This document shows positions 57,523 to 64,000 of a DNA stretch of 64,000 bases, in pieces. A program made the position numbers and the translations under genes. Below the pieces are notes generated by a model. That model did no database searches. It was given only the letters and a program-made list of their open reading frames with translations, and was not told the origin of the DNA. Each line of letters opens with the position of its first letter. Positions within the stretch are counted from its first letter, which is position 1. This DNA comes from Pleurocapsa minor HA4230-MV1 (lineage in GTDB: Bacteria > Cyanobacteriota > Cyanobacteriia > Cyanobacteriales > Xenococcaceae): assembly GCA_019359095.1 (NCBI GenBank), contig JAHHHZ010000019.1, positions 62,001 to 126,000 of the forward strand. The letters are read 5' to 3'.

Positions 57523-58986
57523 TTAAGGCAGCCACTGGGGACGAGAACCGACAAATGGTAATTGTTCGACAATCATTGTAGTAACATTAGTTTGAGTAGA
57601 ATTAGGAATTGCTAACCAGATACTATTACTATTATTGCCTGTTGTCGAAGGTTCATTAGCTAGTCGCTCAAACAGAATTCCCAATCCATCAGGTGCAACA
57701 CTAAGTTTACTATCTTGATACTTTGTTAGGTTAACTAGGGTGGTAATTTGCAAAGTCTTAAGGTTAATTTTGGCTAGATAAGGTTTTTCAATATAAACTT
57801 TTCTTTTAGTTAATTCTGTTAACCAACAATATAGATGCGTTGCCATAGGATCGAACTGACAATTCTGAATTGAACCTTCTGTGTTTAAGAGTTCTTTTTG
57901 GATTCCGAGATTATTGACATAAACTAATGATTGCGTGTAGCGTAATTTAGCATTATCAGTATGGTAATTAATCATGGCAGCACCAGTTCCATCAGCCGTA
58001 AAATCCAGCACCTGACCGAATTTAGGCAAAAAGTCAATCGGTTCGGCGTTAGTTGCCAAAGTTAGCAAAGCAATACCTTCTCCTTGGGCTACAGCTACAG
58101 TTTGACTATCAGGTGCAATTAGAAAATCACCAGTTTGAGCATCGGTCATTAATTCTGGGGGCTGATGTTCGGCAATCTTCCATAAACCATAGTTATAAGT
58201 ATCTTTAAGGCTAAGTCGCTGGACAACAATAGTTTTACCGTCTTGAGAAAGATCGAACTTATTGTTTTGGTATTCTTGATTATCTAAAACCAATTCTACT
58301 TTGGGGCTATTTTGGCTGGCTTTAAAAGCATCTAAGTTAGTGGCGACAGTATATAGTTGCAATCCTTGAATTCCTGTTTTGCCTTGACTTGCATCGACAG
58401 CAGAAAACAAAAAACCCTCTCTTTGAGGATAAGGTTCAAAGTCAAATACGGTTAAATTTTCAGGCGTGAGAATCGACTTTTGCTGTTGTGTCCAGTTAAA
58501 TAAAACTAATCTACCTTTTTCATCTCCTTGAGTACCAATATAAGCCAATGCGCGATCGCGACTACGAAATTCGGCTGTAAAAGGTTGAATTACATTACCC
58601 TGTTGTGTCTGGTTAGCATACCTGTCTCTCGCTCCAGTCAGAGCTAGGCGATATGTTTCTCCATAGGGTGCAGGAGTTTCTAAAGTATAGGCCATTCTCA
58701 GCCCAGACCAGCTAATTTTACCAGGTAAAGGAGGAGTAATCGCTAGATTTTGCTCGACACTAGCGCGATCGATCGGACGATTGAAGGTTAAAACAAAGGC
58801 TCGATCTTCTCCAGCAATAGTTCGATCTTGCCAGCTAAAATCATTAACTCGCGCCCCAGTATTAAAGATACAGTTATCATCACAAGCTACATCACCCCAA
58901 ACTAGCAAGCCGATAATTAAAGTCAGAAGAGTAATTAAAGCGATCGCTATTTTGTCGATCGGCTGAGATAATCTTTTAAGAGTCAT
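57523..58986 (-). CDS. Membrane-anchored Ig-like and beta-propeller protein
   Basis: 487 residues. One N-terminal membrane anchor (IAIALITLLTLIIGLLVWG) followed by a short Cys pair (CDDNC). Residues ~45-140 resemble an SbsA/Big_5 Ig-like domain (FVLTFNRPIDRASVEQNLAI, then YRLALTGARDRYAN). The rest is a TolB-like propeller (DLSQDGKTIVVQRLSL, FLIAPDSQTVAVAQGEG, LSVAPDGLGILFERLA). It faces the periplasm. It lies directly before (3' of) the DUF1980/permease genes on the same strand, 18 bases from the DUF1980 gene, so it may belong to that transport unit. Specific role unknown. Confidence 0.65.
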   Translation of the reverse strand: MTLKRLSQPIDKIAIALITLLTLIIGLLVWGDVACDDNCIFNTGARVNDFSWQDRTIAGEDRAFVLTFNRPIDRASVEQNLAITPPLPGKISWSGLRMAYTLETPAPYGETYRLALTGARDRYANQTQQGNVIQPFTAEFRSRDRALAYIGTQGDEKGRLVLFNWTQQQKSILTPENLTVFDFEPYPQREGFLFSAVDASQGKTGIQGLQLYTVATNLDAFKASQNSPKVELVLDNQEYQNNKFDLSQDGKTIVVQRLSLKDTYNYGLWKIAEHQPPELMTDAQTGDFLIAPDSQTVAVAQGEGIALLTLATNAEPIDFLPKFGQVLDFTADGTGAAMINYHTDNAKLRYTQSLVYVNNLGIQKELLNTEGSIQNCQFDPMATHLYCWLTELTKRKVYIEKPYLAKINLKTLQITTLVNLTKYQDSKLSVAPDGLGILFERLANEPSTTGNNSNSIWLAIPNSTQTNVTTMIVEQLPFVGSRPQWLP

Positions 58987-59004
58987 AAGTCACTTGATAA
59001 CTTG

Positions 59005-59814
59005 TTACTGATAACTATAGGGATCTCTGGGAGTTGGGATGGATTCAATTGATTTGGCAGCCAAAACTACAGAACGCTTCTTAATCGTAGTTTTAGCATC
59101 TACTCGCTCTTTAATAGGCAAAGTTTCAGCGCTCATTTCTCCCTGAATTTCTAGCCAAGTGTCAGGCGGGTAAGTCTTACGGCTAGTTTCTAGCTTGACA
59201 GGAATTCCAATGGGATAGGCATCTACCGCACAGCAGGTAATAACAAAACGAGACAGCATCAGGTAATTATCGGGAAGTTCCTCTAGATGCAGTACAAAAC
59301 CACTAACCTTAGCTAATTGTCCCTTGTAGGCATCGGGTTCGGGATAGGCATTAATTGTGCGAATCCATTCAATCAGCGATCGCTCTTCTGGTTTAGTAGT
59401 CGTCCGAAAAGCTTGGGGTTGGGAACGAGTTAAGGGAATATCCCTCACGCCTGTCTTCATGGCACTTTGACTGGTTAAAATTTTGGGCGGAATTAATAAT
59501 CCAGCGATCGCTACGCAGATTAGTAAACTACTGCTAAACCCAGGGGGAAATAAAGCCAGATGTTCGCTATTTTTTTGATGTGTGCGAGTTAGGATCAGTT
59601 TTATTTTAATTATTCCCAATGCGATTAAAATGATGCTGCTGACTAAAACTAAGCCATAGTAGTTGGGGTGAATTAATAATTTATATTGTCCCGTCAGAGT
59701 ATATTTGAGTAATAAACTTCCCCAAGCCAATAAAGCCAAGCCATCTAGCCAGGGGAATAAAAGATGATTTTTATGCTTGTTAGGGTCTGATTTTCGGGTA
59801 TTAACTGAATTCAT
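59005..59814 (-). CDS. DUF1980/TIGR03943 partner of the permease
   Basis: 269 residues. N-terminal membrane spans (LDGLALLAWGSLLLKYTL, LVLVSSIILIALGIIKIK and, further on, SSLLICVAIAGLLIPPKIL) precede a soluble domain with the family's FVITCCAVDAYPIGIPV and DTWLEIQGEMS segments. The CC pair may hold metal. Proteins of this family nearly always sit next to a DUF318-type permease, as here, with 15 bases between the genes. Cargo unknown; the zinc island suggests metal or a metal complex. Confidence 0.85.
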   Translation of the reverse strand: MNSVNTRKSDPNKHKNHLLFPWLDGLALLAWGSLLLKYTLTGQYKLLIHPNYYGLVLVSSIILIALGIIKIKLILTRTHQKNSEHLALFPPGFSSSLLICVAIAGLLIPPKILTSQSAMKTGVRDIPLTRSQPQAFRTTTKPEERSLIEWIRTINAYPEPDAYKGQLAKVSGFVLHLEELPDNYLMLSRFVITCCAVDAYPIGIPVKLETSRKTYPPDTWLEIQGEMSAETLPIKERVDAKTTIKKRSVVLAAKSIESIPTPRDPYSYQ

Positions 59815-59829
59815 AGCAAAAGTAATGGC

Positions 59830-60840
59830 TTAGAAAAAATAACTATAAGCCAGAGTAAAAATAAAAGTTAATTGAGCAACTATCGTAAAAATATAAATAA
59901 TTATTTTCGGTTTAAAAATTGATGCCATTAAGCCAATACTCTTAATATCTATGGTGGGGCCAAATACCAAAAAAGCTAATAAAGAACCGCTAGTAAAAGT
60001 AGCAGCAAAGGAAAGAGCAAAAAAAGAATCGACTGTTGAACAAATAGATACAATGGCTGCCAATAACATCATTGCCAGAATAGAAGTTATAGTATCCTGA
60101 CCCAGATTTAAGACCAATTCGCGCGGGACAAAAACTTGAATCGTCGCAGCGATCGCACTACCAAAAACTAGCATTCCTCCCAGTTCGCTAAATTCTTGTA
60201 GTAAATTATCTACAAAAGATTGCCGTTTAAATTTTAACGATGATTGATTTTGCGCTGTATTGAGTAATAAAGAATCATTTAAGGGTAAAACTTGACCTGC
60301 ATCCAAAATAAAACTGCCAGATTGCAACAGTGGCGACTTTTGCTCAGTATCTGATTGAGAATAAGAAGCATAATTAGTAGAATTAAATCGTCGTGCAAAG
60401 GATGTTTGCAACAGTAACTGAGTATCTTTTTGGGTACTAAAAACACAACCAACGATTGTGGCGATCGCCAAAGAAAATAAGACGCGAAAAACTACAATTT
60501 GAGGTTGATTGCCAAAAGCAACCCAGGTAGACCAAATTACGATCGGATTAATTGTCGGTGCTGCCAACAGAAATGAAATAGCTACGGAGGGAGAAACTCT
60601 CTTTAACAATAATCTTCTGGCTACAGGAATATTACCACATTCACAGACAGGAAAAAGAAAGCCGATACAGCTACCCACAATTGAACCTAACAGAGGATTC
60701 TTCGGTAGTCTAGTAATTAATTGTTTTTCATCAATCAAAAATAATAAGCAGCTAGAAAGTAAGATTCCTAGTAACAAGAAAGGCATCGCCTCAACTAATA
60801 AACTTAAAAATAAAGTGAAGGCGCTGTGCAGTTGATTCAT
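59830..60840 (-). CDS. DUF318 (YraQ/ArsP-like) permease
   Basis: 336 residues with about eight membrane spans in two halves joined by a polar loop (~155-205). The family hallmark FPVCECGNIPVARRLL lies near residues 60-75, and the second half has STVDSFFALSFAATFTSGSLLAFLVFGPTIDIKS. Related proteins export organoarsenicals or move unknown solutes. It forms a unit with the DUF1980 gene downstream and starts inside the end of the 96-residue gene upstream (50-base overlap), so the three are translationally coupled. Confidence 0.85.
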   Translation of the reverse strand: MNQLHSAFTLFLSLLVEAMPFLLLGILLSSCLLFLIDEKQLITRLPKNPLLGSIVGSCIGFLFPVCECGNIPVARRLLLKRVSPSVAISFLLAAPTINPIVIWSTWVAFGNQPQIVVFRVLFSLAIATIVGCVFSTQKDTQLLLQTSFARRFNSTNYASYSQSDTEQKSPLLQSGSFILDAGQVLPLNDSLLLNTAQNQSSLKFKRQSFVDNLLQEFSELGGMLVFGSAIAATIQVFVPRELVLNLGQDTITSILAMMLLAAIVSICSTVDSFFALSFAATFTSGSLLAFLVFGPTIDIKSIGLMASIFKPKIIIYIFTIVAQLTFIFTLAYSYFF

Positions 60841-61081
60841 TGAAAGCTTTTACTTGCCTAATTTGATTCCAATCAATTGTAGCAACCCAAACCTTCTCAT
60901 CCTCTGAAAACTGAACTACTCCATCCACCTCTAAATCTTCGCTATATAACGTTAGGTGCTGCCCATTTTCCAACTCAGCTTGTTGGCGTGCTAAGTCTTC
61001 AATCGTCCCGATACAGTTGAGACGCAAACGCCCTTGCTCATCAGCATTATGAAAATCAACGAAAACTCTGGATAAACTCAT
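60791..61081 (-). CDS. Small conserved-looking protein heading the permease operon
   Basis: 96 residues from ATG 61081, chosen because AGGAG stands seven bases upstream; longer starts lie in the divergent promoter. The product (MSLSRVFVDFHNADEQGRLR, then LNCIGTIEDLARQQAELENG and GVVQFSEDEKVWVATIDW) is soluble with no recognisable domain. Its 3' end overlaps the permease gene by 50 bases. It is the first gene to the left of the Zur-type palindrome at 61167, so it should be among the first genes induced by zinc lack. Confidence 0.7.
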   Translation of the reverse strand: MSLSRVFVDFHNADEQGRLRLNCIGTIEDLARQQAELENGQHLTLYSEDLEVDGVVQFSEDEKVWVATIDWNQIRQVKAFNESTAQRLHFIFKFIS

Positions 61082-61166
61082 GATATTACTCCTGTTCATG
61101 AAAGCTTTTTGAGATGTTAAAGCGATCGCACTTGTCAGATTCATAATCTGATTGCTTTTTGACTTG

Positions 61167-61183
61167 ATAATGATTATCATTAT
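61167..61183. promoter_or_regulatory. Zur/Fur-type operator in a divergent promoter
   Basis: ATAATGATTATCATTAT, a perfect 17-base palindrome with an odd centre. It sits 86 bases before the minus-strand 96-residue gene and 36 before ATG 61219 of the COG0523-folE operon. The surrounding genes (COG0523, folE) are classic Zur targets, which favours Zur over Fur. Confidence 0.82.
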
Positions 61184-61218
61184 ATTGGAATTTATAAACC
61201 ATATTGCTTCTCTTCACC

Positions 61219-62214
61219 ATGCTAGAGATTTCCCAACCAGAATTACCCGTCACCATCATCACTGGCTTTCTCGGTAGTGGCAAAACCACCCTACTTAATC
61301 AAATTCTGCAAAATAACCAGAACTTAAAAGTTGCAGTGTTAGTTAATGAGTTTGGCGATATCAATATCGATTCTCAACTTTTGGTCTCCTATGATGATGA
61401 CATGGTGGAGTTAAGCAATGGTTGTATTTGTTGCACGATCAATGAAGGCTTAGTCGAAGCAGTAAAAAAAATACTCACCAAGGAAGGAAAAGTAGATCGT
61501 TTGATTATTGAAACTACTGGTGTAGCCGATCCTTTACCAATAATTTTAACTTTTGTTGGTTCTGATTTTCGCGATATTACTCGCCTCGATTCAGTTATTA
61601 CCGTAGTTGATGCAGAAACCTTTACCCCAGAGCATTTCCAGAGCGAAGCAGCTTTTAAACAGATTACCTTTGCAGATATCCTGTTGTTGAATAAAACTGA
61701 TTTAGTTGATGAGGAACAATTACGAGGATTAGAAACCTATATTGCTTCCATTAAAAAAAGCCCCAGGATTATTCGTACGAACCATGCACAAGTTCCTTTA
61801 CCGTTAATTTTAGATGTAGGTTTAACCCCGATAGATAGTTATGTCGAAAAGCAAGAACACCAACAGCATCACGATCACCATCACCATCACGATCACCATC
61901 ATTCCCCTCACTTAGAAGCCGATGGTTTCGTTTCTATGTCATTTCAAAGCGACAAACCCTTTGATGTTTATGAATTTCAAAAGTTTTTAACCGATCGACT
62001 TCCAATTGAAGTATTTCGGGCAAAAGGAATTATTTGGTTTGCAGGAAGCGAATTACGTCACATCTTCCAACTATGCGGACAACGTAGCGATCTCAAATCT
62101 GACCGTTGGTCTACTCCTCCTGCTAACCAGCTTGTCTTTATCGGTCGTCATTTAGATACCGATAAACTACGCCAACAGCTAAATGACTGTTTGCTTACTT
62201 CCGTTACCGCTTAA
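61219..62214 (+). CDS. COG0523 GTPase with His-rich loop, Zur-type promoter
   Basis: 331 residues from ATG 61219 (a TTG at 61204 is less likely). P-loop ITGFLGSGKTTLLNQ, metal motif CICC in SNGCICCTIN, TTGVADPLPI, NKTD and a C-terminal domain with VFRAKGIIWF. Around residues 213-231 lies a compact His loop (EHQQHHDHHHHHDHHH). It begins the operon running into folE, 24 bases away. In bacteria with this arrangement COG0523 is thought to supply zinc to FolE or related enzymes under limitation. Confidence 0.93.
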   Translation: MLEISQPELPVTIITGFLGSGKTTLLNQILQNNQNLKVAVLVNEFGDINIDSQLLVSYDDDMVELSNGCICCTINEGLVEAVKKILTKEGKVDRLIIETTGVADPLPIILTFVGSDFRDITRLDSVITVVDAETFTPEHFQSEAAFKQITFADILLLNKTDLVDEEQLRGLETYIASIKKSPRIIRTNHAQVPLPLILDVGLTPIDSYVEKQEHQQHHDHHHHHDHHHSPHLEADGFVSMSFQSDKPFDVYEFQKFLTDRLPIEVFRAKGIIWFAGSELRHIFQLCGQRSDLKSDRWSTPPANQLVFIGRHLDTDKLRQQLNDCLLTSVTA

Positions 62215-62238
62215 TTTAATTTAATTTATTTCCAATTC

Positions 62239-62895
62239 ATGACCTTAGCTAAGTTTGAACCCAATCAAATCGACAACATTAATCATCAATTACCCAAGCT
62301 GAATACTACACAACAGCCCCCCGTATCTGAAGAGGAGATGCGTCAAGCAGTAAGGACTTTACTGTTAGGATTGGGAGAAGATCCAGACCGCGAAGGATTA
62401 AAAGATACACCGAAAAGAGTAGTTAAAGCCTTAAAGTTTCTCACTTCTGGTTATCATCAATCCTTAGAGGAACTGCTTAACGGAGCCGTATTTCACGAGA
62501 ATGCCGATGAAATGGTGTTAGTTAGAGATATTGACCTGTTTAGCTCCTGCGAACATCATATCTTGCCCATTCTTGGTCGCGCTCATGTGGCTTATATACC
62601 CAATGGTAAAGTAATTGGACTATCAAAGATTGCCCGTATTTGTGAGATGTATGGACGGCGCTTGCAAGTACAGGAAAGATTAACCGCTCAAATTGCTGAT
62701 GCCTTGCAAGGACTTTTACAACCAAAAGGTGTGGCAGTAGTAATCGAAGCAACTCATATGTGTATGGTAATGCGGGGAGTGCAAAAACCTGGTTCTTGGA
62801 CTTCTACCAGTGCCGTACGGGGTGTCTTTGCCGATGACGCGAAAACTCGTCAGGAGTTTATGAGTTTAATTCGTCATAATCCTGCATTTCATTAA
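62239..62895 (+). CDS. folE: GTP cyclohydrolase I, zinc-dependent type IA
   Basis: 218 residues. It converts GTP to dihydroneopterin triphosphate, first step of folate and pterin synthesis. The zinc ligands are Cys and His in [13 protein letters not shown] and Cys in [11 protein letters not shown]; substrate residues are in [41 protein letters not shown] is the usual N-terminal region. Because it is the zinc-needing type behind a Zur-type promoter and a COG0523 gene, it is likely an induced, chaperone-fed enzyme; it may be the only folE or a second copy. Confidence 0.95.
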   Translation: MTLAKFEPNQIDNINHQLPKLNTTQQPPVSEEEMRQAVRTLLLGLGEDPDREGLKDTPKRVVKALKFLTSGYHQSLEELLNGAVFHENADEMVLVRDIDLFSSCEHHILPILGRAHVAYIPNGKVIGLSKIARICEMYGRRLQVQERLTAQIADALQGLLQPKGVAVVIEATHMCMVMRGVQKPGSWTSTSAVRGVFADDAKTRQEFMSLIRHNPAFH

Positions 62896-62916
62896 TTGAT
62901 TGGCGTGCCATTTATC

Positions 62917-62938
62917 GAGATGGGTATTAACTCATCTC
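62917..62938 (+). terminator. Possible weak terminator hairpin after folE
   Basis: GAGATG, ten-base loop, CATCTC (62933-62938), followed by an A/T-rich stretch without a clean T run. It may reduce transcription into the next gene. Confidence 0.4.
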
Positions 62939-62980
62939 AATTATTTATTATCCTAATTATCGTTATTATAAAAATCATCT

Positions 62981-63745
62981 ATGATTATTGCCGTAGCCAG
63001 TCCCCCAGGTGCGGGTAAAACCCACTGGATTTGTCAACAGATAGCCCAAACCAATAAACCTGTAGGTTATTTCAGTCCGCAAACTGATTCCCTACCCATT
63101 GACACGATTTATCTGCAAAGTGAATATCCTCAACTGAAGATTTATCAAACTGGAGAGGAAGCAGCGTTATTGACAGAAGCAGATCAAAGCTTAATTTTTC
63201 TAGAAATTCCTTGGTATTTGGATTTGTCAGGAATCGAACCCTTACTCAAAACTCTTAACTCTCATCGAGTAGCGATAATTTCTCCCGATGCCAACAACAC
63301 AGAATTGACTACTTGGGCGGATGAGATTGTTTCAGGCAATCAAATTACTAAGCTGACAACATCTTGGCAGATTCATCGGGGAGTCTTAACAGGAGAAATC
63401 TTAGATTTTGATAGTCTAGCAACCTTTTGGCTGGAACTTACCCAAGGTGCTTATGGTGAAGTGCTTCGGGTAAAAGGAATGTTTGACTTAGAAGATGGAC
63501 AAATTTATCACGGCGATTTTATGCCTAATCAACCTGAATTGGAATTTCAACCCTTAAATTTACCCCGTTGGCTTGATGGTAGACCAGTTCGTAAGAGTGG
63601 TTTTGAAATTGTGGGTAACAAGCTAGATCGAGCTGAAATTGCTCAAACTATTAAAGACTGCTGTATTCCCGAATCGGCAATTAGTTATTACCAACAACAG
63701 GTAAAAGAGTCTTTAGCAACTGAACCAGAGGTAGAATTAGTATGA
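62981..63745 (+). CDS. Reduced COG0523-like GTPase
   Basis: 254 residues, about 80 shorter than its neighbours. P-loop IAVASPPGAGKTHWICQQI is intact. The CxCC metal motif, the TTG-ADP switch and the NKxD guanine motif are all absent. The C-terminal CobW domain is kept (GEVLRVKGMFDLEDGQIYH, then VGNKLDRAEIAQTIKDC). It may still bind nucleotide but should not carry metal in the usual way. Its stop overlaps the next ATG (ATGA), so it is co-translated with the phosphoesterase-like gene. Confidence 0.75.
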   Translation: MIIAVASPPGAGKTHWICQQIAQTNKPVGYFSPQTDSLPIDTIYLQSEYPQLKIYQTGEEAALLTEADQSLIFLEIPWYLDLSGIEPLLKTLNSHRVAIISPDANNTELTTWADEIVSGNQITKLTTSWQIHRGVLTGEILDFDSLATFWLELTQGAYGEVLRVKGMFDLEDGQIYHGDFMPNQPELEFQPLNLPRWLDGRPVRKSGFEIVGNKLDRAEIAQTIKDCCIPESAISYYQQQVKESLATEPEVELV

Positions 63746-64000
63746 AAATAGCAGTAATGTCTTGTATTCATGGAAATTATTCTGCTTTAGAGGCAGTACT
63801 GGTTGATATTGACCAGCAAAAAGCTGAAAAGATTTATTGTCTCGGCGATTTAGTCGGTTATGGCCCTTATCCTAATGCGGTAGTGGAACAAATTAGGTCT
63901 TTAGATATTCCCACCGTACAGGGTTGTTGGGATGAAGATATTGTCGAAGGATTAAACGCCTGTGACTGTAGTTATCCTTCTCTGTTGGCAGAAAAACGAG
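63742..64000 (+). CDS. Metallophosphoesterase-like protein with altered ligands (cut by window end)
   Basis: 86 codons are visible from ATG 63742 and the frame runs off the window. The start MKIAVMSCIHGNYSALEAVL and the segment YCLGDLVGYGPYPNAVVEQI are those of the YfcE/MJ0936-type calcineurin-like family. Two metal motifs differ: the usual SDIHGN reads SCIHGN and the usual GNHD reads GCWDE. GDLVGYG is intact. Loss of Asp, Asn and His ligands and gain of two Cys suggest either an inactive enzyme or one that binds metal differently. It overlaps the reduced COG0523 gene by four bases. Confidence 0.8.
   Translation, partial: MKIAVMSCIHGNYSALEAVLVDIDQQKAEKIYCLGDLVGYGPYPNAVVEQIRSLDIPTVQGCWDEDIVEGLNACDCSYPSLLAEKR

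Overview
The window reads as cyanobacterial chromosome. HIP1 octamers (GCGATCGC) recur throughout, and there is a Pix-type phototaxis operon with a bilin-binding photoreceptor, cyanobacterial families of unknown function (DUF3119, DUF3086, DUF1802), HhoA-type protease and heptanucleotide tandem repeats between genes. A coccoid or pleurocapsalean-type cyanobacterium is a reasonable guess but the sequence does not fix the genus.

Region by region. (1) 1-2500: end of a decayed prophage lying against the 3' side of a tRNA-Gly(UCC); an intact-looking 947-bp IS630/ISY100-like element sits inside one phage gene. (2) 2800-6460: wreck of a two-partner-secretion locus (TpsB with most of its barrel deleted) followed by a CHAT-protease/TPR protein cut off from its signal peptide by a frameshift. 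(3) 6660-15700: housekeeping genes (hpnH, a Rid-family gene, miaB, cobO, then mlaE-DUF3119-DUF3086-plsY for envelope lipids) plus a Uma2 gene, a glycosyltransferase fragment and an HTH/GrpE-like protein. (4) 15980-28050: a seven-gene chemotaxis-like operon in the order pixG-pixH-pixI-pixJ-MCP-pixL-cheW. PixJ carries a DXCF-type cyanobacteriochrome GAF domain; the second MCP has a GAF without the chromophore cysteine. (5) 28100-32750: DUF1802, HhoA-like protease, a degenerate DinG-like protein, LapA-like and Uma2 genes. (6) 32938-35640: a three-gene minus-strand operon of a MotA/ExbB-type channel with a long coiled-coil tail and two paralogous ExbD-like partners, for which I know no function. 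(7) 36570-48860: an AT-rich surface-polysaccharide or glycoprotein island with an RTX protein, two ~1430-residue TPR-glycosyltransferase fusions and two methyltransferases. (8) 49000-64000: an apparent zinc-limitation island with four COG0523 (CobW-like) GTPases, a fifth degenerate one, a WD40 protein, hemB, folE, a flavoprotein, a DUF318-type permease with its DUF1980 partner, and a metallophosphoesterase with altered metal ligands. Perfect AATGATTATCATT-type palindromes (Zur/Fur boxes) stand in the two divergent promoter regions at 53979 and 61167.

How the genes work together: region 4 should sense light or redox through PixJ, pass phosphate from PixL to PixG/PixH and steer type IV pilus motility. 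Region 8 should be switched on when Zur loses zinc and would allocate metal to FolE and other enzymes.

The least expected signal is not a gene. A short dispersed repeat beginning YCCTAAAGGAT and ending near CTTCGC lies inside short tandem repeats at four separate places (6522, 9757, 31709, 55050). In each case deleting it on paper rejoins the tandem array in perfect phase, which is what a small mobile element with a preference for such arrays would leave.
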